From contig JAACJM010000051.1 of the NCBI GenBank assembly GCA_013368315.1, positions 186,001 to 250,000 of the forward strand: 64,000 nucleotides of DNA, written 5' to 3'. The notes beneath the pieces were generated by a model. It was not told where the DNA came from, did no database searches, and saw nothing but the letters and a program-made list of their open reading frames with translations. How positions within the stretch are numbered: position 1 is the stretch's first letter; each line of letters opens with the position of its first letter. This document shows positions 24,283 through 34,878 of the stretch, piece after piece. Source of the DNA: Tetrapyrgos nigripes. Its lineage: Eukaryota > Basidiomycota > Agaricomycetes > Agaricales > Campanellaceae. The translations under genes were made by a program, and so were the position numbers.

Positions 24283-25941
24283 CACAGATTCCTTTGGGCA
24301 ACGTGATAGAGAACGAGCCGGATTAATACCAACAGCGTCCTTGGCGACGATCTCGCGATAGAGTCCAGGGATAGCGAGAAGAGTGACAAGATTGATACGG
24401 AACTCGGGGACAGAAGATCTGTCATTGGAAGGGACAAGAGGGGATAGCGCATAGTAAAGTATGAAAGCCTCGATGGTAGGCATGTAGACGTATCCGATGC
24501 CATTGTGCATACCCATCCGAAGCCCCAAATGCCTTTTTGGGTTGTAATGCACATACATAGCCATAGCCCACTGTGCTGGAGAGTCGATATCTGGACGATA
24601 AAATTCATCATAAGACGAATACACCGGGACAAACGCCCAATCGGGGTTAATCGGGACGCTCAGACACTCGAGGGTGACTCCGGAAACATCAAGGACGATA
24701 GATGGAGCGATGACATGAAGATGATGGAGTAAGGTCGACACCCAACGAAGGAATATGACCTGGTACAGCGCATGGAACGCTCCTGGGGCTTGAGACTGAA
24801 CGGCAAGTTGGTTTAGATCATCGGACGAATTTGGAATAGTTTGAGCGCCAGCCTCTGTGCCTGATAGTACACGAGGGCTCGGAAAGGTTTTATTTCGACG
24901 ATGGTCGACGATGTGGCGTGGAATTTCGATCTCGCCGGTGTAGGAATGGAATGTGAGCTGGGGAACTTGGAATAAGGGATATCCAGCTCGATGACGGCTG
25001 TATTCAACTAGGATGAGGTTGTAATGTGGATCAACGGGATTGGTCGAGTCAATGACATCAAAGCCAATGGTAGGTACAACGATTTTAGGTTTAGTGGCGG
25101 TTCTGGACGTAGCCACACGTTTAGAAGGTGGATTTGCACTGGTTTCCGCTGGCTCGACATCAGGCGTCTTGCGTTTGGAACCAGGAACAGTAGGGTTCTT
25201 TGTTGGGGTAGAGACAGCGCGAGTGAGTTCATCAACACGTTTTTGGAGTACTTCAATGGTTTTCCGTGCCTCATTCCGCTCCTTCCTAAGCCTCTCGTTC
25301 TCCTCCGTTAACTTCTCATTCTCATCTTCTGCCTCCTTCAGCCCCTTCTTCACTTCCTTCCTATACTCGTTAATCATATCCATACGAGCATCCATGTAGT
25401 CAGGATCACGAAGCCCGAAGGCTAAACAAGCGTGTTCGACAGGGTTGATACATTTAGAGTTATCGGCGTGAGAGTGGACAAGAAGACCAATGGTCTTCCA
25501 GGTACCAACAGGAATATTTACGCCAAGTGATTTTGGAAAGGGTTCAACTGATGAATGGGAGTGGTTCATTGACGATGTATTCAAGGTAGAATTAGGAACA
25601 GATGTGTGATCATCTAAATCCATAGCATTATAATCAAAAAATGGGAGCTGCTGGAGGTTCTCCCCCCCTGAAGAAGAATTAGACTCAGACGAAGAGTTAA
25701 AAGACTTTTGTGTCACACCTATGCCCGAGGATCCGATCAATTCGTTTGAAACGGGTGGACCCTGCCGCAGTAGGTTCGGGTTGATAGTGGCATCATTGGC
25801 AAAGTTGGCAGGTAAAGTGTTCATAGTGCAGGTGAGGTTTCGTAGTAGACGACGAGTGACGACGAACACAACTTCAGGAGTTGGGGCTCGTAAAAGCGCC
25901 TTTAGGAAGAAAGTTCTCGCACTGCTATCAAACTCAGAACT

Positions 25942-27456
25942 TTACTTGACAGCGAATTGGAAATTGCCCTTTGGCAAGTCCTGCCACCTCGAAACACCAT
26001 GTAACGCAAAGTATTCGTCTATGGCCTTCAAACGGCTGACATTGCTCCAGGTTTCATAAGTAATGTCACCTAGGGACCACCAAACTTCAAATAGAACTCT
26101 ATTTTTGTCCCATTTGTGGCCTCGAATTGACTCAACGAATTCTTCGGCATTATCGGGTGCTCCAAAGTCGTACGGTTCTACCTTGGAGCGGCCAGGGAAC
26201 AAGATTTCGTCATTCGGGTAATAGGGCTTCAGTAAGCTAACATGGAATCGGTCATGTAGACGTTTAGTATGCAGTTCTTGCGGCAGATCCAGCTTATAAG
26301 TGGATGATTTTGGATCCGCTTCAAGAATTGCATAGGGACCAACGTACTTGGGTAGTAACTTCTTAGCTCGTCCCTTAGGAAGGTGCAAATTTTTAGTAGA
26401 CAAGTATACCTTATCTCCATCCTTCAAATCTGGTTCAGCGGATCGTCGTTTATTTGATTTATGTGCCTGAAAGACATGGGCCTCAATGATGGCGTCATGA
26501 GCATCAAATAGACTCTGCATCGCCTGGATACCATATGCTCGTATACCAGACAGCGAAGTCTGTTCAGAACGAGGTTCAAAAAGCATCGAAGGTATGTATC
26601 CATAGTTCAGTTCAAATGGTGCAAAGCCAGTTGATTCACTAACGCTCGCATTAATAGCAAATTCAACGACAGGTATTTTGGTAAGCCAATCTTTCTGATC
26701 AGCACGAAGAGATGCTCGAAAGATTTGACCTATCGATCGATTTGCCCTTTCAGTAGCACCATCAGTCTGAGGATGGAATGAGGTAGACATCAAGAGTCGT
26801 GTGCCCAATAAACGATGTATTTCTTTCCACCAGATTGACGTGAACTTCGGATCGCGATCAGAGACGATAGAGGATGAGAGGCCGTGCCGACGAACGACCT
26901 CTTTTAAGTAAATCAGTGAAAGATCTGTGGCTGTATAGCTTGTATGACATGGTATTAAGTGAACCATGTTAGTGAGGCGGCATATAATTACCCATAGATA
27001 ATTATAACCTTTTACTTCAGGAAATGGACCAATAAAGTCCATGCCAATTGATTCCCAAGGACGAGTAGGGATAGGTAAGGAATGAAGTTTACCTGCAGGT
27101 GCCTGATTTCCTGTCTTAGAACGATGACAGAGTTCACAGGACTTGCAGAATTTTTCACTTTGTCCATAGATTCCAGGCCACCAGTACCACCTACGCAAGT
27201 AATCAGCTGTGCGCTGTGGTTCGAAATGGCCTACAATCTCATGGCCTGCTTCAAGAATTTCGGTACGTAACGATTTATCACTCAACTTCGATTTTGGAAT
27301 ACATAGGACACGCTCCCCTGCTAGATTCGTGGTCCATATTAATCCAGATTTCTTTTCATAGATAAATCGCGGATGGTCCTCTGGATGTTCAAGTATCTTT
27401 TTAAACAGACTCGTATTGAGTACGTATTTCATCCAAAAATTGTGGCTTTGATTCAA
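25942..27456 (-). CDS. Integrase with C-terminal chromodomain-like segment (gypsy pol 3' part)
   Basis: A 504-residue open frame. The N-terminal HHCC zinc-binding part shows H..H (GHEIVGHF) then CKSCELC. The catalytic core has the first Asp in GMDFIGPF, the second in IVSDRDPKF and the Glu in GATERANRS. After the GPY/F-like KYVGPYAIL region comes a chromodomain-like tail (VLFEVWWSLGDITYETWSNV), the mark of chromoviruses, which tethers integration to chromatin. It is in a different frame from the upstream RNase H part (frameshift near 27420-27440), so it was once fused to the rest of pol. No internal stop is present. Confidence 0.93.
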   Translation of the reverse strand: MNQSHNFWMKYVLNTSLFKKILEHPEDHPRFIYEKKSGLIWTTNLAGERVLCIPKSKLSDKSLRTEILEAGHEIVGHFEPQRTADYLRRWYWWPGIYGQSEKFCKSCELCHRSKTGNQAPAGKLHSLPIPTRPWESIGMDFIGPFPEVKGYNYLWVIICRLTNMVHLIPCHTSYTATDLSLIYLKEVVRRHGLSSSIVSDRDPKFTSIWWKEIHRLLGTRLLMSTSFHPQTDGATERANRSIGQIFRASLRADQKDWLTKIPVVEFAINASVSESTGFAPFELNYGYIPSMLFEPRSEQTSLSGIRAYGIQAMQSLFDAHDAIIEAHVFQAHKSNKRRSAEPDLKDGDKVYLSTKNLHLPKGRAKKLLPKYVGPYAILEADPKSSTYKLDLPQELHTKRLHDRFHVSLLKPYYPNDEILFPGRSKVEPYDFGAPDNAEEFVESIRGHKWDKNRVLFEVWWSLGDITYETWSNVSRLKAIDEYFALHGVSRWQDLPKGNFQFAVK

Positions 27457-29452
27457 AAGTATCTAGAATATTAGGTCCCTTGGCTCTCGAATCCATCAAA
27501 TTTGGATTCACCGTTGGGGGAACATTATATTCAGGTAAATCTGGTTCTTGAGCCTTCTCGAGTTGTTCAGCCTCAATATCACGCAGTTCTTTAACATCCT
27601 GCGCGTCTCGAGCTGCCTTGAATTGTTCAATCATTTCAATAACTTCTTCTCTTCCTCCAATCGATAAGTCTTCGCAGAGTTTATCAATACGAACATCTGC
27701 GTTGACATATTCGTTTGGTGAGTGTTTTTCATTCGGAAGATCAGATTCATAGTATCGAGACAATGCATCAGCCACATGGTTGGAGATACCTTTGACATAC
27801 GTAATGTCAAAATCAAAACGTGAGAGGTATTCCATCCATCGCATTTGTCAACTGGATAGTTTCTTTTGTGTTTTGAAGAATTCAAGTGCTTGGTGATCAG
27901 TAACGACATGGATGGGGTATCCAACTAACTTGTCTTCCCATTTTAGGAGTGCTTCAAGAATTGCCAACGTTTCGGTTTCAAAGACTCAATAATTGCGTTG
28001 TGCGTCAGTAAACTTCTTTGACATGAACCCAGCTGGGCGACATGTTTGCCAGGTAGGACCTTGTCCGTACATAGCCCCTATTCCTGATGCAGATGCATCA
28101 CAAATCACCCAGATTCGTTCAGGTTTGGTAGGATCAACAGGACACAGAATTGGAACCTTACAACACAGGTCCTTGATATGCTGGAAACTCACATCATGCA
28201 TGGGACGCCAGAAGAATGGTTGTGCGTTTCGACTCATCTTGGATAGTGGCGTCGTCCATGAGGACACATCAGGTAAGAAATGTTGTAAGTAATTCACTAG
28301 CCCTAGGAATTTTTGAACATCATTATAATTCCTAGGCTGTCTCCAAGTTCTTATACATTCAAGTTTGTCGGAGTCAGCGTGAAGGCCTCGGTCATCAATT
28401 TTGTGACCAAGGCAGTCTAGAACTTCAGCATATAATTCAACTTTTGACCATTTCAGGTAGAGTTGTTGTTCTCGAAGTACTTTAAACACGAGTCCTAGGT
28501 GACGTTCATGCTCTTTGATTGTATTACTGAAAACGAAGATGTCATCTAAGTATACGTGCATGAAGACTCCAATGTACTCTCGGAAAATAGTATTCATCAG
28601 ACGTTGGAATGTTGAAGGTGCATTTGTATCACCTTGTTGCATAGTGTTACTCACAAATGTACCCATTGGAGTTGAGAATGCTGTCTTCTCGACATCCTCA
28701 GGAACAATTCGTACTTGTTCATATGCATCAGATAAATCAATCTTTGATTGAAATGGTGCAGCGGCGACTCGCATTCGGATGTTTTCCTGATCAGGTAAGG
28801 GAGTTACATCCTTAACAGTGTTCGCATTTCGTTCACGACAGTCTACAGTTGTCTGTAGCTTACCATCCTTTTTGGGGATGCAAAGCATTGGTGCAACCTG
28901 AGATACAGCTCTAGGTTCCCACCATTGAGCACGGAGGTAACAATTAATTTTTTCAGCAAGCTGACCTCTCAAGGAATCAGGACAGCGGGGCATGTAGTAC
29001 TTGTAACGTTTATCCAGATCAATCAATGGTATTGTATGATTCACTTCTCTCATTGGTGGAAGTTTCTCAGGTACTCCTAGGATATCAGAGCATTCTTCTT
29101 GCCATTGTTGATGGAGTCGAGGGATATTGTCAATAGTTAATGGTAAGTGTCCTGATTTTTCTTCAGACTCATTTACTTGTTCAAGTACAAGTTTACTTTT
29201 AGTACGAGGGAATTCAACTCCAGGATTCTGAGCACGCATGAATTCTTCAACTAAGTCATCTATTGTTGGGGCATCTCTTTGAGTGACAGCTTTATCAATC
29301 ATAACCATCAAATCCTCGATTTCAAGATTATCTTCAGGTCTGAGAAGTAATATGGGTAAGTTATTGCTCAACGTATTTTTTATTTTCTCATTATCTTCAT
29401 CGAGTAGATTTTCAATAGATACTGACTTGTGGCGCAGTTTGCCACCATATAG
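27401..29452 (-). pseudogene. Reverse transcriptase and RNase H of the gypsy element, with in-frame stops
   Basis: The frame carries AQWWEPRAVSQVAPMLCIPK, TTVDCRERNANTVKD, QSKIDLSDAYEQVRI and the active-site YLDD box (VYLDDIFVF), then KFLGLVNYLQHFLPDVSSW and the RNase H start (WVICDASASGIGAMY). TGA stops interrupt it at 27988-27986 (after DAQRNY) and 27850-27848 (before QMRWMEYLSRFDFDITYVKG). At both sites arginine is the usual residue in related elements, so a CGA-to-TGA change is likely. The frame is shared with the protease upstream. A frameshift near 27420-27440 separates it from integrase. Confidence 0.92.
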
Positions 29453-30748
29453 TCATGTCTTTTGTTTCTTGGGGTTTTTCAACTGAGGTTTTGAGGCCAG
29501 TTTCCCCTTTGAATCGGGAAGTATCATCACATCATGCTTAATTTCTTGTGGTGATTGTTTTCGAGGACGTGGTATTACTTCCACTTCCTCATTGTCCTTC
29601 AATGCAATGTTATCAGATACACGTTTTGCAGATCGACGTACAATTTCAGCCAATTCCTCCCCTTCAGAAAGAGTAGGTACGACTGAACTCTTCATTTTAA
29701 TTGAATCATCATTAAAATCCAGAGCGATACCATGGCGGCGCATAAAGACGGTGCCTACCACAGCATCATAACGGTCAACGTTCGCAATATCGAAGTAATC
29801 GCGACCATTTACTGTATCCTTCGATGATTCAATTGTGTATTTGGTTGTACAACCCCACGTAATACTGGATCGACTGCCCTTGGTACCAAGCTGGAGTGTA
29901 ACAGGATTCTCAAGATGGTAAAGTTTCATTTTTGCGACTCTAGTGAAGTCAGGACTAACAACGTCAGCAGTACTTCCACTATCAAATAGTGTGAAAGCTT
30001 TCAGGCCATTGAGGTTAACCCATGTGGCTAGGCATCGTTTCTGAGCATTAGTACGCACTGGACGTCCTCCGACGTGGTCAGTCTTTACAGGCTTTGGCTC
30101 CACAGATGTGATAAAGCCTCCATCAGGCTGTTCATGTATAGATCAAAAGTATTCATTAAAATTCAGTTGAAGTAAGTCTGTAGTAGTCTCTGATTCAGAC
30201 GTTTCTGACTCGCAGCTCTCATACTTGGACTCTATGTCAGATTCTGAGTCCAATTCATCATACGCTGCTGCAAGACGTTCAGGTAATAGTGTATATTCTT
30301 CATTATCTGAATCACAACTGGAGTTCATGCTCTCATAATCTTGCATGAACCCAAAGCGATCATTAGAAGCATCACTAGTGTACTGCGATCCACCATATGG
30401 ACTCGGTGATTGATCAGTCTTGGATTCATTATCTGAACTGAAGGAATCAGAAGGATCCTCTCGTTGAGCTAGTATTTGCTCATCTGTGGGTAAGTTTTCA
30501 TCTTCTTGATTTGGAGAATCAGATGCCTCATGTTCAACAATACGCCATAGGCGTTCATTACCCTCTTGATCAGTCATCTTAAAAACTTGGCCAGCTTTAG
30601 GGGCGTTGTTGGCTTGGGGAGCCGTTCGATTGACGCGATTAAAGTCAGGGTTGAAGAGAGGTCTTCTGTTGATTGAAGTTATTCTCCCTTGGTTTTTGTT
30701 CATTCCTTTTGTCAAATTCCCGTCTAGGGAAATTGTTCCGTCATTCAT
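29453..30748 (-). pseudogene. Acidic linker and aspartic protease of the gypsy element, with in-frame stops
   Basis: An ATG at 30748 opens an acidic Ser/Asp/Glu-rich region (QILAQREDPSDSFSSDNES) that ends at TGA 30145-30143. The same frame continues through HVGGRPVRTNAQKRCLATWV into the protease active site FTLFDSGSTADVVS, with AVVGTVFMRRHGIALDF as its C-terminal half. A second TGA at 29455-29453 separates it from reverse transcriptase, again in the same frame. Both stops could be CGA-to-TGA changes. The protease would process the gag-pol polyprotein in the virus-like particle. Confidence 0.88.
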
Positions 30749-30878
30749 CGTGACATGGTTGAGAGTGTGGTCTCACAGTATAACAATGACCATTGACTTT
30801 CTGGAGTCGTCTAGGTGAGCCATCTCATCTCTCTCAATTATTCTTTCCATTACGATCTCGAGAGCGTCTGCATCGAGC

Positions 30879-33289
30879 TCATTCCAAGCATTTTTGAGCT
30901 TTGACATAGTATTCTCTGGCTTTGTCACTTTTCTCGAGGGCCAATGCTGCCTCCATGATCTCATGGAGGGATGATCCTTCAGCGGTAATTTTGTAAATCC
31001 TCACAAGATCATCAGTCATACTTGGAGGAAGCAAAAGTATCAGACATTTGCGGAAATTGTATGCGTCTGGGGGCATAGGTAAGCATTTGGCATACTTCTT
31101 CAAGGTCTCGAATAACCCTTCAACACCTCGAGAGCGAGAATAGTTTACTGACTCAAACCTATCAGCAACTTTTGTCATAGAAGCTTCATGAATGAAGCGC
31201 CGGTATAGTGCTGCCACAACCTGCATGAAGGTCCAATGGCCTTGATTTGGGTCAGCATGATCAAATTCATCAGGGATTTGTTCAACAACATTTGTTATGA
31301 AATGGCGAGCAGCACTCTTCATGAAAGCGTAGAGGGTATTAGTTCTCAAAATGTCAACTGAGGTGAGTACGTATGCATTTTTGGTCTTGCTCCAACATAT
31401 TTCATTTCTGCATAAGCCTGCGGTATTCATCCAACAAACTAAATCTCGAAGCCAAGCTTCAAAGATAGTATAGTCATCTTCTCCATGATATTCACTTGGT
31501 TTTGGGAGTGATTGGAGAAGGGTCTTCTGTACAGTAGAACTATTCACAATGGGTTCACAGTAGAGTTGTGAAATAATTAAGTCTTCAAAAGTTTTAAAAG
31601 CAGACTTTAGCATTTCATTCTCAGATAGAGGAGTAGGATCATAGGTCCAAGTCTTTCTATTTGTTAATGTTGGGTCTACAGAGGTGTATTGTACACCTTT
31701 CCGTGGATCTCCAACGTCTCCACGCTCAGATTCCTTGTCCGAATCATCGGGACGATCGGATGAAGCATCATCAGGGTCACTAGGAGGGTCTTCTCCACCA
31801 GGGAAGCCCTTATTACCACCTCCGTTAGTGTCCTTTCGATGGGGCAGTTCACGATCTCCACGGCGGCCTTGATCATTATTTCTGTCACCGTCATACTCAT
31901 CAGAATTACCATCTGAGGACCCACCATCCGGGTTCATTGGAATTCGCTCACGGACATTGTGGTTATGTGGTCTGCGGTTCAATATAGGATCGTTATCCGA
32001 GAAGGGTTCAGGGTATAATTTTCGTAGTTTCTGTACTTCAATATCATCAATAGGATACAGTCTATAGTGATGTGCGAGCTTGGGCTCCAAGCCCTAGGCC
32101 GGGCCGAGCCGAGCCCCAAAAGCCCAAGCCGAGCCCAGCTTTTGAGGGGGGCTTGAGGGCCTGAGGGCCCGAGCTCAGGCCCCGGATTTTGGGAAGTTGC
32201 CGGCACTTAACAAAGGCAGTGACATCACTCCAGGATGCCGTTGCCAACTCCCAGATTTTGTTGCATAAGGTCTGTCTCAATCAATTTCTACTTTTTAGTC
32301 TCGTTAGCCATATGGTCTTTACTACTGCAGCTCCAACCGTCGTACAATGCACAATTCAAACCGTGCCACACAACGTACCCTTACAATCAGCCAGAATGAT
32401 AACAATGGGCAAATGGCGCAACTGATTTGCAAAGGATATTGTTTAACCACTGCAATTCCTCCAGTGCACCCTCCGATGTGACTTAATGCTCTGTGAGACC
32501 CCATTGGAGGATGAAGATGTTGGGTTGGATGATGATGGAACTCAAGAAAATGAAACAGAGAACTGGAAGAATGGCAAAGATAGTGGGGATGACTATTACT
32601 TCTGGTTCGTATCTTCATTTTGTTCAACTGAGTGCTGAGCTCCGGCCTGAGCCCAGGCCGGCCCAAGCCGGCCCTACTTAGGGCTCAAAAGCTCGGCTTG
32701 GATTTCTAGCAGGCCCGAGCCCTACGAAGCCGAGCCCGAGCTGGGGCTTTTGAGCCGAGCCGGGCCCGCACATCACTAGATACAGATGTTGTGTGATCTC
32801 AGGACGGGTTTGAGCATATATCAATTGTCGTTTCCTATCAATTATGATGTCTTGGGAATTGATAAGGGTGGTTTTATGTACTTCTAAGTCAACGTCATGT
32901 AACATTTGAAGGACATAACGGCGACAGAGTTCATTGTGGTAAATATTTACTCTCGCTTCAATTTGTTGAGATATCCTCGAAGAGACTGAGGGAAGGGGTC
33001 GCTTTGTATTACGCCTGGGTTCAGACCATCCTTCAACATTATATGACCAATTGTCTTCAGAGGAATGGTTTTGGGAGACTGAGTCATCGAGACCCAGCTC
33101 ATCAGCACTCGCATGGGCATCATTAATCTGGGGATCATCTGCATGCGTAGTTGTCTTCAATTTTATTCTGGGTATGGGCTGTTTGCCGTGGCGAACAGCA
33201 GTACGGTCCATCTCATTGAGTATTTCGGCTGCATCTACCGACAGTTCATCAAACAAGCTATTGTGCGCTGACGGCGCTGATGAGGTCAT
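30879..33289 (-). pseudogene. gag of the gypsy element, interrupted by a GC-rich insertion
   Basis: The 5' part starts at ATG 33289 (MTSSAPSAHNSLFDELSVDA) and is open to the insertion at 32778. The 3' part resumes at 32060 (PIDDIEVQKLRKLYPEPFSD) and contains the retroelement gag core (FITNVVEQIPDEF, WTFMQVVAALYRRFIHEASM, FESVNYSRSRGVEGLFETLK), ending at 30879. Removing the insertion together with one copy of the GATACAG duplication keeps one frame across the junction. A change of frame near 30880-30770 separates gag from the downstream acidic linker. This may be a programmed shift or decay. Confidence 0.85.
32065..32778. mobile_element. Non-autonomous hAT-like element, about 714 bp, GC-rich ends
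   Basis: The ends are inverted: TAGTGATGTGCGAGC at 32065 and its counterpart GCCCGCACATCACTA ending at 32778. Both ends are dense in GGCTCGGGC/GCCCGAGCC-type motifs. GATACAG occurs at 32054-32060 and again at 32779-32785, a 7-bp duplication. Four extra bases (TCTA) lie between the left copy and the TIR, so the left boundary is approximate. No transposase is present. It interrupts gag. Confidence 0.8.
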
Positions 33290-33756
33290 GGGCTTTTTCT
33301 TGGCTGTGCCTGACGACGTGTTTGTCGTTGTCTGAGACTCATCATGCTCGTTGGGAGGTTTAGACGTGTTAGAAGAATTTTTAAGATGTATCTAGTATGC
33401 CTGAGAAGGGTTTAGTAGTACTAGGTTTGGGGGGTTGGTTCACCGGCTTCAATTTCTGGCTCTGCGTGGTCGGTTTCAATGACAATGATGACGCTTGAGC
33501 CATAGGCTTATTGTTTTGGGTAATGGTAGGGGTCATAGGTTGGGTAGAGCGGGTAGGCAGGGGTGATGGAGAGTGGTGATGGAAGGGAAGGTCCTCGGAA
33601 GTCTTCTGAACTTGCTGTGAGGTTTTTCGAGTGTGTTTGGGGTACGTTTTGGTGAAGGATGGAGCGGGTAGGCGGTTTTTCGAATGGTGTGTGCAGCGAG
33701 GAGAGGGGTAAAGTAGAGTAGAGAGTAGCAGTAGTAAGACTGTTGTGTAAAAAATG

Positions 33757-34116
33757 TGTAACTCGGTTCTCTCGGTGCCTCAGGCCTCAATACGCAAGAC
33801 AGGGCTTTTAATTACCACTGGTACGTACAAGACAGGTAAGGCAATGTAAGAGAAAGAGTTAAAGAAGAAGGTGCCGGGGTGCCGGGTCACAATCTTTTCC
33901 TTCACTCTCCTTCAACGCAGCCTTCACAACACTAGAAAAGTGGTGCAGCGGTCTTCTCTCATCTGTCCTGACCCATCCCAAATCAAGAAGTAAGCCAGAA
34001 ACCAGCCCGGAGCTAAATTCCAAAAAAGGAAGTGGCATCAATTTTCGCAGCTACTGTAAGTACTAGGACGCGTGAGAATGTATGATATAAGACCACGAAT
34101 ATGGTAACAGCCGTTA
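33757..34116 (-). repeat. 5' LTR of the gypsy element, enlarged by a MITE
   Basis: Aligns with the 191-bp LTR at 21439-21629 over 33757-33869 and again from about 34058. The middle is a MITE fragment. The LTR ends are TGTAAC and GTTACA, followed by the TCCGA duplication. Confidence 0.95.
33870..34057 (-). mobile_element. Truncated MITE inside the 5' LTR
   Basis: About 188 bp homologous, in opposite orientation, to the complete MITE at 34646-34878. It keeps one terminus (AATTTTCGCAGCTACTG then TA at 34057) but lacks the other, starting directly in internal sequence (GGTGCCGGGGTGCCGGGTCA). Confidence 0.8.
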
Positions 34117-34188
34117 CATCCGAGATGGGAGAACACATTGACAGCATCACAAACACCCTCTCGATGTTCATAGAAGTTGGTGTTCCTA
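34117..34188 (+). pseudogene. Continuation of the split host gene beyond the retrotransposon
   Basis: Starting with the TCCGA copy, the sequence reads EMGEHIDSITNTLSMFIEVG in exactly the frame in which the exon before 21438 was cut. Counting one TCCGA copy, the codons run ...DLTS then EMGEH without a gap. A GTACTG donor-like site follows VGVP at about 34189. Later exons cannot be identified with confidence. Confidence 0.8.
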
Positions 34189-34643
34189 GTACTGGGGTGT
34201 GTATCTCTTACATTCTTACTCTTTATATTATTGATACTGATTATATTTACTTGTGCAGTACTATTCGTACACCATTACTTACATGTACTCATTCTGATAG
34301 GTACTGTATTCTAATACCAGTTGTTTCCACTATCTTTGTGGACTCCTGGGTACTATTCGTCACTGTTACTTACGTGTACTCATCCTGATAGTCTCAGCTT
34401 GGTTCACGTCAGAACGATGGGCATGGAGCCATCACTGAGGCAAAAGTGGCTAGACGAGATATTAGACGAAGTCAACGCCAAATTGCTTCAAATTAGCGGC
34501 ATCAAGCCAGTCTTGCCGCGGTCCGGGCCGGGCCTGGCCCTCGGCAAATTTTCTGTACCCTCGACCCTAAAGGGGCTGGGTCAGAGCTGGCCCAGGTCCA
34601 CACTAATATTTTTTTCAACTTGAGAGGTCAGAAAAACAATAAA
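34189..34643. other. Possible downstream exons of the split gene plus GC-rich repeat remnant
   Basis: CA/GT-rich direct repeats of GTACTATTCGT(C)AC-like sequence occur at 34258-34290 and 34348-34380. A short plus-strand frame (EPSLRQKWLDEILDEVNAKL) lies near 34430. GC-rich CCGGGCCGGGCCTGGCCC at 34527-34544 resembles the ends of hAT-like MITEs. No complete gene is seen. Confidence 0.4.
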
Positions 34644-34645
34644 TA

Positions 34646-34878
34646 CAGTAGCTGCGAAAATTGATGCGGCTTCCTTTGTTGAAATTTAGCTCCGGGCTGG
34701 TTTCTGGCTTACTTCTTGCTTCGGGATGGGTCAGGACATATGAGAGAAGACTCCCGCACCACTTTCCTAGCGACCCAAAAGCTGCGTTGAAGGAGAGTGA
34801 AGCAAAAGATCGTGACCCGGCAGCCCGGCACCCCGCTATTTCCAAAAAAGGAAGCCGCATCAAATTTCGCAGCTACTG
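34646..34878. mobile_element. MITE of Tc1/mariner type, 233 bp
   Basis: Inverted ends CAGTAGCTGCGAAAATTGAT at the left and the matching ATCAAATTTCGCAGCTACTG at the right, each flanked by TA (34644-34645 and 34879-34880), the target duplication expected of the Tc1/mariner superfamily. It has no coding capacity. A truncated copy lies at 33870-34057. Confidence 0.85.

Larger units (their letters stand above)
21891..25824 (-). pseudogene. Extra ORF downstream of integrase (env position), disrupted
   Basis: An ATG at 25824 opens a 514-residue frame down to 24283. It is Ser/Asn-rich at first, then has a coiled coil around residues 155-205 (EDENEKLTEENERLRKERNE), a basic nuclear-signal-like stretch (GSKRKTP, PSKRVATS), and a folded-looking C-terminal half (HLGLRMGMHNGIGYVYMPTI). 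A palindromic element interrupts it at 23619-24282. Likely continuations, in varying frames, lie at 23550-23350 (RWIGMDSEFHFRQFWEERII), 22430-22315 (FKLLDPFQMDECIKRLEGWN) and 22310-21891 (ITVDEADRYHIWALQYCIDI), ending at TAG 21893-21891. A TAG lies near 22054 and a frameshift near 22315. No signal peptide or membrane segment is seen, so this is not an envelope protein. Function is unknown. Confidence 0.7.
21439..34116 (-). mobile_element. Ty3/gypsy LTR retrotransposon (chromovirus type), 12.7 kb including nested insertions
   Basis: LTRs at 21439-21629 and 33757-34116 begin TGTAAC and end GTTACA. Both flanks show the same 5-bp target duplication, TCCGA (21434-21438 and 34117-34121). Coding is on the minus strand in the order gag, protease, reverse transcriptase, RNase H, integrase, then an extra ORF. 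A polypurine tract (GCAGGGGAGGA on the minus strand, 21640-21630) abuts the 3' LTR. The element contains a GC-rich hAT-like insert in gag, a 664-bp palindrome and a 241-bp tandem duplication in the extra ORF, and a MITE in the 5' LTR. Several in-frame TGA stops and a frameshift in pol show it is no longer autonomous. Confidence 0.95.

Noticed and set aside
24181..24326. Peptides encoded in the arms of the 664-bp palindrome (for example around 23617-23832 and 24069-24361)
   Set aside because: Mirror-image frames created by the inverted repeat; not genes.
24283..25824. Envelope protein interpretation of the extra ORF
   Set aside because: No signal peptide, transmembrane segment or furin-like site; coiled-coil and basic segments suggest an intracellular protein.
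25822..25869. Start of the extra gypsy ORF at 25869
   Set aside because: That codon is GTG; the first ATG in frame is at 25824, used instead.
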